Positions 1 to 6,960 of a stretch of DNA of 6,992 nt are shown one piece after another (position 1 is the stretch's first letter; each line of letters begins with the position of its first letter). Source of the DNA: an uncultured Bacteroidia bacterium (GTDB lineage Bacteria > Bacteroidota > Bacteroidia > Bacteroidales > UBA932); NCBI GenBank assembly GCA_902767355.1, contig CACXHG010000231.1, forward strand, positions 1-6,992. Reading direction: 5' to 3'. A program made the translations under genes and the position numbers. The notes under the pieces are model-generated. The model searched no databases, was not told where the DNA came from, and saw only the letters and a program-made list of their open reading frames with translations.

Positions 1-29
1 ACGCCCGCCTGGCCACGCTACTGCACTAG
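1..29 (+). CDS. Possible C-terminal tail of an upstream gene (partial)
   Basis: The third reading frame of the first bases gives ARLATLLH followed by TAG at 27-29. Its codons mostly end in G or C, like the real genes downstream. A strong terminator 30 bp further on implies that some + strand transcript ends here, which fits a gene ending in this stretch. The first frame also stops nearby (TGA at 52-54), so the frame cannot be settled. The fragment is too short to assign any function. Confidence 0.25.
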
Positions 30-58
30 CCGGCCGGCACCTAAGCAGACATGATGAA

Positions 59-87
59 CGCCTCCGCCTGCGGGGGCGTTTTCTTTT
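59..87 (+). terminator. Rho-independent terminator of the upstream gene
   Basis: An 8-bp GC-rich stem pairs 59-66 (CGCCTCCG) with 71-78 (CGGGGGCG), with one G-U pair and a 4-base CCTG loop. It is followed at once by a T-rich run, TTTTCTTTT (79-87). This is the classic intrinsic terminator layout. It should end transcription of the gene left of the window and insulate the ABC-F gene. Its presence also argues against translation of the ABC-F gene starting at the TTG at 86, inside the T-run. Confidence 0.8.
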
Positions 88-98
88 GAGCAATTTAC

Positions 99-106
99 TA
101 TCTTTG
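99..106 (+). promoter_or_regulatory. Candidate Bacteroidota -7 promoter element for the ABC-F gene
   Basis: TATCTTTG matches the Bacteroidota -7 consensus TAnnTTTG exactly. It ends 9 bases before the ATG at 116, so the leader would be only a few bases. No clear -33 TTTG/TTG lies at the usual spacing of about 20 bases: the TTTG at 85-88 is only 10 bases upstream. The element is therefore plausible rather than certain. The terminator T-run just upstream makes a promoter somewhere in this gap likely. Confidence 0.4.
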
Positions 107-115
107 TCTTCCGTT

Positions 116-1924
116 ATGCCCAGCTATCTCCAGGTCGAGAATATTTCCAAGTCGTACGGGCCGAAGGTCCTGTTCGAAAAGATCTCTTTCAACATCAACG
201 AGGGGGACAAGATCGCCCTCATCGCACCCAACGGCACCGGCAAGACTTCGCTGCTGAGCATTCTGGCGGGCAAGGACAGCAGCGACCGCGGCGGCGAAAT
301 CAAGTTCCTCAGAAACATTGTGATAGCCTTTCTGGAGCAGGAAACGCGGCTGGACCCCGACAAAACCATTCTGCAGCAGGTAGCGAGCGGCATCGCCCCC
401 GGCGCCGTGCCGCGCGATGCCTGGGACCTGGAGACAGAGATCAAGCAGATTCTCACCAGCCTGGGCCTGAGCGACTTTGACTGTAAGTGCAGCGCCCTCT
501 CCGGCGGCGAGGCCAAGCGCGTGGCGATCGCCTCCACCCTGGCCTCCAACGCCGATTTCGTGATACTGGACGAGCCCACCAACCATCTGGACCTGGATGC
601 GATAGAATTTCTGGAAGATTACCTGTCCAAGAGCCGCCGGACGCTGTTTATGGTGACCCACGACCGCTACTTCCTGGACCGCGTGTGCAACACCATCCTG
701 GAGCTGGACGGCGGCAAACTCTACACCTACAAGGGCAATTATCAGTATTATCTGGAAAAACGGCAGGAGCGGCTGGCGGTGGCCAGCGCCCTGAACGAGA
801 AATACCGCAACATCTACCGGCGGGAGCTGGAATGGATGCGAAGCACCCCCTGCGCGCGCACCGGCAAGGCCCGCTACCGCGAAAACGCCTTCTACGACCT
901 GCAGGAAAAGGCCGCGCCGATACGCGAGACCAAGCAGCTGGCCATAAATCTGGGCAGCGCCCGCCTGGGCCGCAAGATAGTCAACTGCCGGGGCGTGAGC
1001 TTTTCTTACGGCGAGAAACCCATCGTCTGCGATTTCACCTACAACTTCGCCCAAGGCGAGAAGATAGGCATCGTGGGGTCCAACGGCATTGGCAAGAGCA
1101 CCTTCCTGAACCTGCTCACCGGCGCCCTGCAGCCCGACCGGGGCGAGATAGACCGCGGCGAGACCGTGCGCTTCGGCTATTACCGTCAGGAAGGCATGCA
1201 CTTCAAAGAGAGCCAGACCGTGCTGGAGGCGGTGCAGGAGATAGCCGAAACGGTGCGCGATGCCACCGGAACCCAGATTTCCGTGACGACCTTCCTGCAG
1301 CAGTTCCTCTTTCCCGTGGAGATGTTCAACACCCACATCTCGCGCCTGTCCGGCGGCGAAAAGCGGCGCCTGTATCTGCTCACCGTGCTCATGCAGCGGC
1401 CCAACGTGCTCATCCTGGACGAGCCGGCCAACGACCTGGACATAGTGACCCTGAACGTGCTGGAAAACTATCTCAAGGACTACGACGGCAGCGTGATTAT
1501 GGTCTCGCACGACCGCTTTTTCCTGGACAAGATAGTGGACCATCTGTTCGTATTCACCGGCGAGGGCCACATCAAGGATTTTGTGGGGACCTACAGCGAA
1601 TACCGGGAGTTTATGCTTGAGAAGCGCCGGAGCGAGGCCCGCGCCGCCCGTGCGGCAGAAAAAGAGGCCAGGGCTGCGGCACAGCCGGCCCAGCCCAGGG
1701 CCGAAGCCCCTGCCAAGCGCAAGCTCAGCTGGAAAGAGCAGCGCGAAAAAGAGCAGATAGAAGCCCAGCTGCCCGAGATGGAGGCCCGCAAAGCCGCCCT
1801 CGAGGCCGAAATGAGCTCCGGACAGTTGGACATCGCCACCCTCACCGCAAAATCCCGCGAAATCGAACAACTCATCGCTGACATCGAAGCCAAAGAACTG
1901 CGCTGGCTGGAGCTGTCGGAATAA
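116..1924 (+). CDS. uup: ABC-F family ATPase, Uup type
   Basis: This is a cytoplasmic, soluble tandem ABC ATPase of 602 residues with no membrane segments. Cassette 1 has a Walker A ending GTGKT (37-44), LSGGE (128-132), LDEPTNHLD (151-159) and the switch His182. The inter-cassette linker carries ELEWMR (237-242) and a basic stretch typical of the family. Cassette 2 has a Walker A with GKS (321-328), LSGGE (411-415), LDEPANDLD (434-442) and His465. An Ala/Glu/Arg-rich tether (about 502-535) leads to a coiled-coil C-terminal domain (536-602), the hallmark of Uup among ABC-F proteins. E. coli Uup (about 635 aa) is linked to ribosome function or assembly and to tolerance of branched DNA. The same role here is inferred. 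A TTG 30 bp upstream is also in frame, but it lies in the terminator T-run and the -7 element overlaps it, so I chose ATG 116. Oddities are Ala37 in place of the first Walker A glycine, and PAND in place of PTND in cassette 2. Some ABC-F relatives protect ribosomes from antibiotics, but the Uup-like tail makes that less likely here. Confidence 0.9.
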   Translation: MPSYLQVENISKSYGPKVLFEKISFNINEGDKIALIAPNGTGKTSLLSILAGKDSSDRGGEIKFLRNIVIAFLEQETRLDPDKTILQQVASGIAPGAVPRDAWDLETEIKQILTSLGLSDFDCKCSALSGGEAKRVAIASTLASNADFVILDEPTNHLDLDAIEFLEDYLSKSRRTLFMVTHDRYFLDRVCNTILELDGGKLYTYKGNYQYYLEKRQERLAVASALNEKYRNIYRRELEWMRSTPCARTGKARYRENAFYDLQEKAAPIRETKQLAINLGSARLGRKIVNCRGVSFSYGEKPIVCDFTYNFAQGEKIGIVGSNGIGKSTFLNLLTGALQPDRGEIDRGETVRFGYYRQEGMHFKESQTVLEAVQEIAETVRDATGTQISVTTFLQQFLFPVEMFNTHISRLSGGEKRRLYLLTVLMQRPNVLILDEPANDLDIVTLNVLENYLKDYDGSVIMVSHDRFFLDKIVDHLFVFTGEGHIKDFVGTYSEYREFMLEKRRSEARAARAAEKEARAAAQPAQPRAEAPAKRKLSWKEQREKEQIEAQLPEMEARKAALEAEMSSGQLDIATLTAKSREIEQLIADIEAKELRWLELSE

Positions 1925-1944
1925 TATTTGTTAGAAAGAAGGTC

Positions 1945-2799
1945 ATGCTTAAAAAAGTTTTCATATCACTTGTGGCGCTGGTTGCCGCCCTGAGCTGCGC
2001 CGCGCAGGAAGATTATTTGTCCAATGTGCGCTACAGCGCAGATTCTCCGGCGATTTTCGAGAAGGTGGCGGGGGCGCTGGAACCGTATAAAGATGAGCCT
2101 GCCGGCGAGCTTATAGTGCGCTGCGCCAAGGAGTTCTTGGGCACCGAATATGTGGCCTCCACCCTGGAAATAGAGCCGGAGCGGCTCACCATAAACATGG
2201 ACAAAACCGACTGCATACTGTTCGTGGAGATGTGCCTGGCGATGGTGCAGACCGTAAAGGGCGAGGACCCCTCGTTCGAGACTTTCTGCCGCAACACGCA
2301 GAACCTGAGATACATAGATGGCAAGGTGGACGGCTACGCCTCGCGCAACCACTACACCAGCGCCTGGATCAGGCAGGGCGAGGCCAACGGCTTTTTCAAG
2401 GAAGTCACCCACGATCTGGGAGGCCGGCGCTTCTGGCAGGAGCTCAACTTTATGAGCACCCACCCCGCATCTTACAAGCAGCTGGCTGCCGACGAAACCC
2501 TGGTGGATGAAATCCGCCGCGTAGAGCGCAGCCTCAAGGGCGATTGCTGGATTCTGCCGCAGGCCGACCTGGCCCGCCTGGCAGAAGGCGTGCACAGCGG
2601 CGACATCATCTGCTTCTGCACCCCGGTGGACGGCCTGGACATAGGCCACGTAGCCATCGCCGTGGAGCAGGACGGCCAGATGCACTTCATCCACGCCTCC
2701 ACCAAGGCCATGAAGGTGGTCATAGACAGCCAGACGATAGCCGACTACGTAAAGGCCCACAAATCCACCAACGGGATACGCGTCGTGCGCCTTAAGTAA
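1945..2799 (+). CDS. DUF1460 family (NlpC/P60-like) putative secreted N-acetylmuramoyl-L-alanine amidase
   Basis: This 284-residue protein begins with a lysine pair and a hydrophobic stretch (residues 5-17). The following CAAQ suggests signal peptidase I cleavage between Ala20 and Gln21. Cys18 does not sit in a good lipobox, so a lipoprotein is less likely. It should act in the periplasm. I recognise the DUF1460 family (Pfam PF07313), papain-like enzymes in the NlpC/P60 superfamily that are annotated as amidase-like and thought to cut peptidoglycan peptides. Candidate catalytic residues are Cys90 in DKTDCILFVEMCLAM, His235 in IGHVAIAV and His250 in FIHAS, the Cys-His-His order seen in NlpC/P60 enzymes. 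YASRNHYTSAW (from about 131) also looks like a family motif. It lies 20 bp after the ABC-F gene with no terminator between, so co-transcription is likely. A purine run AAAGAAGG (about 1935-1942) precedes the ATG by only 2 bases. The family is confident; the substrate is not shown by the sequence. Confidence 0.85.
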   Translation: MLKKVFISLVALVAALSCAAQEDYLSNVRYSADSPAIFEKVAGALEPYKDEPAGELIVRCAKEFLGTEYVASTLEIEPERLTINMDKTDCILFVEMCLAMVQTVKGEDPSFETFCRNTQNLRYIDGKVDGYASRNHYTSAWIRQGEANGFFKEVTHDLGGRRFWQELNFMSTHPASYKQLAADETLVDEIRRVERSLKGDCWILPQADLARLAEGVHSGDIICFCTPVDGLDIGHVAIAVEQDGQMHFIHASTKAMKVVIDSQTIADYVKAHKSTNGIRVVRLK

Positions 2800-2811
2800 A
2801 ATCCTTTGCTA

Positions 2812-2842
2812 TTGGCTTTTTCAAGCAAAATGGTTAACTTTG
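2812..2842 (+). promoter_or_regulatory. Bacteroidota-type promoter for the MMPL-fakA operon
   Basis: The -7 element TAACTTTG (2835-2842) is an exact TAnnTTTG match. A -33 TTG lies at 2812-2814, leaving a 20-base spacer, which is the usual distance for the Bacteroidota housekeeping sigma factor. Transcription would start around 2849, giving a leader of about 15 bases before the ATG at 2865. The leader has no Shine-Dalgarno sequence, as is common in this phylum. The spacer is AT-rich compared with the genes around it. Confidence 0.65.
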
Positions 2843-2850
2843 TGAGTTAA
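2834..2850. promoter_or_regulatory. Candidate operator: inverted repeat over the -7 element
   Basis: TTAACT (2834-2839) and AGTTAA (2845-2850) are perfect reverse complements separated by 5 bases (TTGTG). The dyad covers the -7 element and the expected transcription start, where a dimeric repressor would block RNA polymerase. No regulator gene is visible in the window. The arms are short and AT-rich, so chance is a real alternative. Confidence 0.35.
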
Positions 2851-2864
2851 TATAAACCGGTCTG

Positions 2865-5351
2865 ATGCACAGAATATTCCTGCCCATCTATTATTTTTTC
2901 AAAAAGCACAAGCCGCTGATGTATGCGATTTTGGTCGCAACCAGCATTATTTTCATATTTTTCGGCATCAAGGTCAAATACGAAGAGGATATCTCCCGCC
3001 TGCTGCCCACCTCCAGCGTAGAGAGCGAGCTGGCCTTCAGTTCCATAGGCCTTAAGGACAAGATATTCATTCAGGTCACAAGCGCCGGCGAAAGACTGGA
3101 TGCCGCCACCCTGGCCAATCGCACCGACGCCTTCATAGAACTGCTGCAGAGCAAGGACTCTGCCGGCCGTTTCATTGACAACATCCTCTCCCGTATGGAG
3201 CCGGAGACCGCCCTGGGTGCGCTGGATTTCGTGCTGGAACATATCCCCTCCTTCATAGACACATCTGCCTACTCGGCCTTCAATGCCGCCACAGAGCCGG
3301 ACGCCATCCGCGAGCAGATGGCCGCCAACTACGAGTTGATAATGAACGATATGACCGGCGACCAGACCCAGGCTATAGGCTATGACCCGCTCAACCTGCG
3401 GCAAGCCGTGATCGGAGATTTGATGAGCGAAGTCACCGGCGGCTACAATATCGTGGAAGGTCATTTCTTCTGCCCCGACTCCTCGGTCACAATCTCCTAT
3501 CTGGCCCCGGCCTTCAAGAGCCTGGACAGTTGGGCGGCGCGCGATTTCAACTCTCTCATGAAGGCTGCCGTGAACGAGTTCCAGCAAGCCAACCCCGACG
3601 TTAAGATCCTCTACCACGGCGACCCCATCGGCAGCGTGTCCAACGCCACCCGCATACGGCGCGACCTGGCCGTGACGGTAGGCATCTCCATAGTGCTGAT
3701 ACTGCTGGTGCTGGGCATCTGCTTCCGCAGCAAGTCCTTCGTGCTCAAGCTTCTGGGCCCCATTCTCTACGGCACAATGATGGCCCTGGCCTGCATCTAC
3801 TGGATCAAAGGCGGGATGTCGCTCATGGCCCTGGGCTTTGGCGCAATCGTGCTGGGCGTGGCCATCAGCTACTGCCTGCATCTGCTGATACATCTGTTCT
3901 ACATAGGCAATGTGGAGCGGGTTCTGAGGGAAGAATCCACCCCCATCTTCCTGGGCGCCCTCACCACCATCGGCGCCTTCTGCAGCCTGCTCTTCACCGA
4001 GAGCGACCTGCTGCGCGACTTTGGCATGTTCGCTTCGATTGCGCTGGCCGGAAGCACCCTTTTCGTGCTGATATTTCTGCCGCACTTCCTTCCTGACAGG
4101 AAAGGCAAAACCGACAATGCTACCTTCAAGGCCATAGAGCGCATAAACAGCATCCCCTACGACCGCAACAAATGGGTACTTTCCGTGCTCTCCCTGCTGA
4201 TAATCATCGGCGTGGCGTTCTCGCCCAAGGTCAAGTTTGACAGCGACCTGCGCAACCTCGACTACAACTCGGAGCAGGAAATCGCCAGCGAAGCGCTCTT
4301 TAACGAGAAGAACAACGACGGTTTTGTACATCAGTATTATGCCACCGTGGCCGATGTGCCGGACGAAGCGCTGCAGGCCAATATGTCGCTGAGCCGGATT
4401 CTGGACTCGCTCAAGACGGCCGGCGGGCTGCACGACTATAACGATATGGTCTCGAAGGTCTTTGTCACAGAAAAGATGCAGAAAGAGAGAATCGCGGCCT
4501 GGAACGCCTTCTGGACCACCGCCCGCAAGCAGGACGTGATGGACATGATATATGCCGAAGCCAGCCGCAGCGGCCTGTCGGCAGAGCTTTTCGACGGCTT
4601 CGACGCCATGCTGCGCACCCGATTCGAGCCGGCTTCGCTGCTGGAAAGCGGAGTTGTACCGGAAAACCTGCTGAGCAATTTTATCGAATGCAATGCCGAC
4701 GGGCAGTACATGGTCTTTACCGACGTCTCCATGACCCCGGAGCAGAAGGACCCCGTGACCATAGCCGCAATCCAGAACCCGAAGACCTTTATCCTGGATC
4801 CCTTCTATTACTGCAAGGACATGGTGCAGGTCATCCACGACGACTTCAACATCGCCGTGTGGATCTCGGCCCTGTTCGTGCTGCTGATTCTCATATTCTC
4901 CTACCGCAACTTCATCACCGCCCTGCTCAGTTTTCTGCCCATGATCATCAGCTGGTTTGTGGTGCAGGGCTACATGGCCATAATCGGTCTGGAATTCAAC
5001 TTGATAAACATAGTAATCTCTACCTTCATATTCGGCGTGGGCGTCGATTACAGCATCTTTATCACGGAGGGCCTGCTGCAGCAGGCGCGCACCGGGGAGA
5101 GCAATATGCTGGGCTTTCATAAGTCTGCCATATTCTTCTCGGCCGTGATTCTGCTCATAGTGACTGTGTCGCTGCTCTTTGCAAAACACCCCGCCATACG
5201 CTCCATCGGACTCAGTACCCTCATTGGAATGGCCTCCACGATACTTTTCTCGTACTGCCTGCAGCCTTTCCTCTTCCGCCAACTGATGAAAATCCCATTC
5301 TACCGCAGGAGCGTAATGAAAAAGAAACCCTATGTCCCAGAAAATCAATAG
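2865..5351 (+). CDS. RND/MMPL family exporter (12 TM, probable lipid or acyl-chain transporter)
   Basis: This inner-membrane protein of 828 residues has the duplicated RND layout. TM1 (about 18-35) is followed by a periplasmic domain (about 37-266) that ends in YHGDPIGSVSNATRIRRDL. TM2-TM6 lie at about 268-287, 293-315, 319-345, 360-378 and 386-409. TM7 (about 437-453) leads to a second periplasmic domain (about 454-660), then TM8-TM12 at about 663-680, 684-706, 713-737, 755-773 and 780-804. TM10 holds the MMPL motif GVGVDY with Asp728, a likely proton-relay residue. The matching site in TM4 reads GVAISY, with Ser335 instead of Asp. MMPL proteins and the related 'predicted exporter' group (COG4258) use the proton gradient to move lipids or other hydrophobic molecules out of the inner membrane. 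The cargo here is inferred from the fatty acid kinase gene that overlaps its 3' end by 20 bp. It has its own promoter and follows the DUF1460 gene after 65 bp. Family assignment is strong and cargo is unknown. Confidence 0.88.
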   Translation: MHRIFLPIYYFFKKHKPLMYAILVATSIIFIFFGIKVKYEEDISRLLPTSSVESELAFSSIGLKDKIFIQVTSAGERLDAATLANRTDAFIELLQSKDSAGRFIDNILSRMEPETALGALDFVLEHIPSFIDTSAYSAFNAATEPDAIREQMAANYELIMNDMTGDQTQAIGYDPLNLRQAVIGDLMSEVTGGYNIVEGHFFCPDSSVTISYLAPAFKSLDSWAARDFNSLMKAAVNEFQQANPDVKILYHGDPIGSVSNATRIRRDLAVTVGISIVLILLVLGICFRSKSFVLKLLGPILYGTMMALACIYWIKGGMSLMALGFGAIVLGVAISYCLHLLIHLFYIGNVERVLREESTPIFLGALTTIGAFCSLLFTESDLLRDFGMFASIALAGSTLFVLIFLPHFLPDRKGKTDNATFKAIERINSIPYDRNKWVLSVLSLLIIIGVAFSPKVKFDSDLRNLDYNSEQEIASEALFNEKNNDGFVHQYYATVADVPDEALQANMSLSRILDSLKTAGGLHDYNDMVSKVFVTEKMQKERIAAWNAFWTTARKQDVMDMIYAEASRSGLSAELFDGFDAMLRTRFEPASLLESGVVPENLLSNFIECNADGQYMVFTDVSMTPEQKDPVTIAAIQNPKTFILDPFYYCKDMVQVIHDDFNIAVWISALFVLLILIFSYRNFITALLSFLPMIISWFVVQGYMAIIGLEFNLINIVISTFIFGVGVDYSIFITEGLLQQARTGESNMLGFHKSAIFFSAVILLIVTVSLLFAKHPAIRSIGLSTLIGMASTILFSYCLQPFLFRQLMKIPFYRRSVMKKKPYVPENQ

Positions 5352-6960
5352 CGTATTATTTGCAGGCATGCTCCGCAGCGGAGCGGCCTCTCTGGCAAAA
5401 GTCAAGACAGTAATCAACGACCTCAACGTTTTCCCCATTCCCGACGGGGACACGGGAGACAATATGTATATGACCATCCGGGCCGGCTGCGACACGACTG
5501 CCGGTCAGAAGGGCAGCCTCAGCGACATAGCCCGCGCTGCGGCCGACGGCATGCTGATGGGAGCGCGGGGCAACTCGGGCGTAATCCTTTCCCGCATCTT
5601 CGCCGGTCTGGCAAAGGGCCTGCAAGGCGTAGAAGAAGCTGACACCAAAGCCTTTGCCACGGCGATGGCGGCAGCAGTGAAAGAAGCCTATGCGGCCATT
5701 CCCACCCCTGTGGAAGGCACCATCATCACGGTGCTGCGCGAAGGGGCCGAAGGGGCCAGCGGCGACACCCTTGAGAGCTATTTCAGCACTCTGCTGGCGG
5801 CGATGGACTCCTCCCTGGAGCATACTCCCGACAAACTGGACGTGCTCAAACAGGCCGGCGTGGTGGACAGCGGCGGCGCGGGTCTGGTGTGCATTTTCCG
5901 CGGCATGAACCAGGCTCTTGGCGGCGAGATTGCCGAAGAAATGCCCGAAGCCGCCTCTGCGGCAACGCTAAAACTGGACCTGGACAAATTCACAGAAAAC
6001 AGCGTCCTGGAGTTCGGCTATTGCACAGAATTCCTGCTGCGGCTGACGCGCGCCAAGACAGATATTGAACATTTTGACCTACAGGTGTTTATAGACTGGC
6101 TGCAGGCCCACGGAGAAAGCGTGGTCGCCTTTCGCGAAGGCAGCATCGTGAAAGTCCACGTGCATAGCTTCACCCCCGGCGAAATCCTGAACCACTGCCA
6201 GCAATATGGCGAGTTCCTGACCCTCAAGATAGAGAACATGATGCTCCAGCACCACCAGGAGAGCAACAGTAACAACGCCAGTTTCCACCGCCCCAAAGAG
6301 AAATACGGCATCGTGACGGTGGCTTCCGGCGAGGGTCTGATTGCGGCTTTCAGGGAGTGCGGCGCCGACGTGGTAATCCCCGGCGGTCAGACCATGAACC
6401 CTTCTACCCAGGATTTTATAGAAGCCTTCGAAAAGGTCAATGCCGACACCATTCTGGTATTTCCGAATAATTCCAACATAATTATGGCGGCCGAGCAGGC
6501 AGCCGGCATCTACAAGCAGGCCGACGTGCGGGTGATCCCCTCGAAGAATTTTGGCGAAGGCTACTACGGCATAGCTTCGGCCGACCGCAATTGCGCCCCC
6601 GACGAAGTGGTCCAGGCCGTTACCGACGCAATGGGGTCCATACGCTGCGCAATGGTATCCCGCGCCATTCGGAATTCCGGAGGCGGCGACGGCCTCGAAA
6701 TCACAAAGGGCGATTATGTCGGCTACAGTGGCAAGGAGATTCTCTGCGACGCCCCCGCGCGTGAGACTGCCGCCACCCTGCTGTGCGAAAAGCTGGGCGC
6801 AGCTTCGGCCGACGTGCTGCTGGTTTTCAGCGGCGAAGACGTCGGCGAAGGCGAGGCCGCACGCCTGAACGAAACCCTTGCGGCCACCTATCCCAATCTT
6901 GAAATCATGTTTAACCGCGGCGACCAGCCGATATATGACTACGTTTTTGTATTATGCTGA
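5332..6960 (+). CDS. fakA: Fatty acid kinase catalytic subunit FakA-like (DhaL/DAK2 domain, YloV family)
   Basis: FakA transfers phosphate from ATP to a fatty acid held by a FakB (DegV) protein. The acyl-phosphate can enter phospholipid synthesis through PlsX/PlsY. The 542 residues match the family's usual length of about 550. The N-terminal DhaL kinase domain (1 to about 200) has NDLNVFPIPDGDTGDNM (29-45) with Asp30, Asp38 and Asp40 as likely metal ligands, GARGNSGVI (77-85), TPVEGT (125-130) and DSGGAGLV (from 179). The middle domain (about 205-310) has Cys231, His276 and His278 (VHVHS), a set that resembles the metal site I recall for S. aureus FakA, and then IENMMLQHH. The C-terminal domain (about 315-542) contains SGGGDGLEITKGDYVGYSG (from 449). 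The motif reads DTGD where Gram-positive FakA usually has DTGT. The ATG at 5332 keeps the first helix of the family; the next, M13, would remove it. Overlap with the MMPL gene upstream and a DegV-like start downstream suggest translational coupling. An alternative is a kinase of the same fold acting on another substrate. Confidence 0.88.
   Translation: MSQKINSVLFAGMLRSGAASLAKVKTVINDLNVFPIPDGDTGDNMYMTIRAGCDTTAGQKGSLSDIARAAADGMLMGARGNSGVILSRIFAGLAKGLQGVEEADTKAFATAMAAAVKEAYAAIPTPVEGTIITVLREGAEGASGDTLESYFSTLLAAMDSSLEHTPDKLDVLKQAGVVDSGGAGLVCIFRGMNQALGGEIAEEMPEAASAATLKLDLDKFTENSVLEFGYCTEFLLRLTRAKTDIEHFDLQVFIDWLQAHGESVVAFREGSIVKVHVHSFTPGEILNHCQQYGEFLTLKIENMMLQHHQESNSNNASFHRPKEKYGIVTVASGEGLIAAFRECGADVVIPGGQTMNPSTQDFIEAFEKVNADTILVFPNNSNIIMAAEQAAGIYKQADVRVIPSKNFGEGYYGIASADRNCAPDEVVQAVTDAMGSIRCAMVSRAIRNSGGGDGLEITKGDYVGYSGKEILCDAPARETAATLLCEKLGAASADVLLVFSGEDVGEGEAARLNETLAATYPNLEIMFNRGDQPIYDYVFVLC

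Noticed and set aside
86..115. TTG start adding 10 residues to the ABC-F protein
   Set aside because: The TTG lies in the terminator T-run and the candidate -7 element lies inside the extension. The ATG at 116 begins a normal ABC-F N-terminus.
98..1870. A 590-codon open frame on the minus strand opposite the ABC-F gene
   Set aside because: It has the same artefact composition and no motifs, while the + strand carries a complete set of ABC motifs.
116..1924. ABC-F antibiotic-resistance (ribosome protection) gene
   Set aside because: The Uup-like coiled-coil C-terminal domain and the housekeeping context favour Uup. No resistance or mobile genes are nearby.
1945..2004. Lipoprotein signal at Cys18 of the DUF1460 protein
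   Set aside because: The residues before the Cys (Ala-Leu-Ser) fit a lipobox poorly, whereas CAA before Gln21 fits ordinary signal peptidase I cleavage.
2805..2829. Hairpin TTTGCT/AGCAAA after the DUF1460 gene as a terminator
   Set aside because: The 6-bp stem is AT-rich, the loop is 13 bases and no T-run follows it. It is unlikely to stop transcription.
2847..5495. An 882-codon open frame on the minus strand opposite the MMPL gene
   Set aside because: It is rich in His, Gln, Gly and Val with no recognisable domain, lies wholly opposite well-supported genes and has no promoter. Strong GC codon bias on the + strand removes stop codons from this antisense frame.
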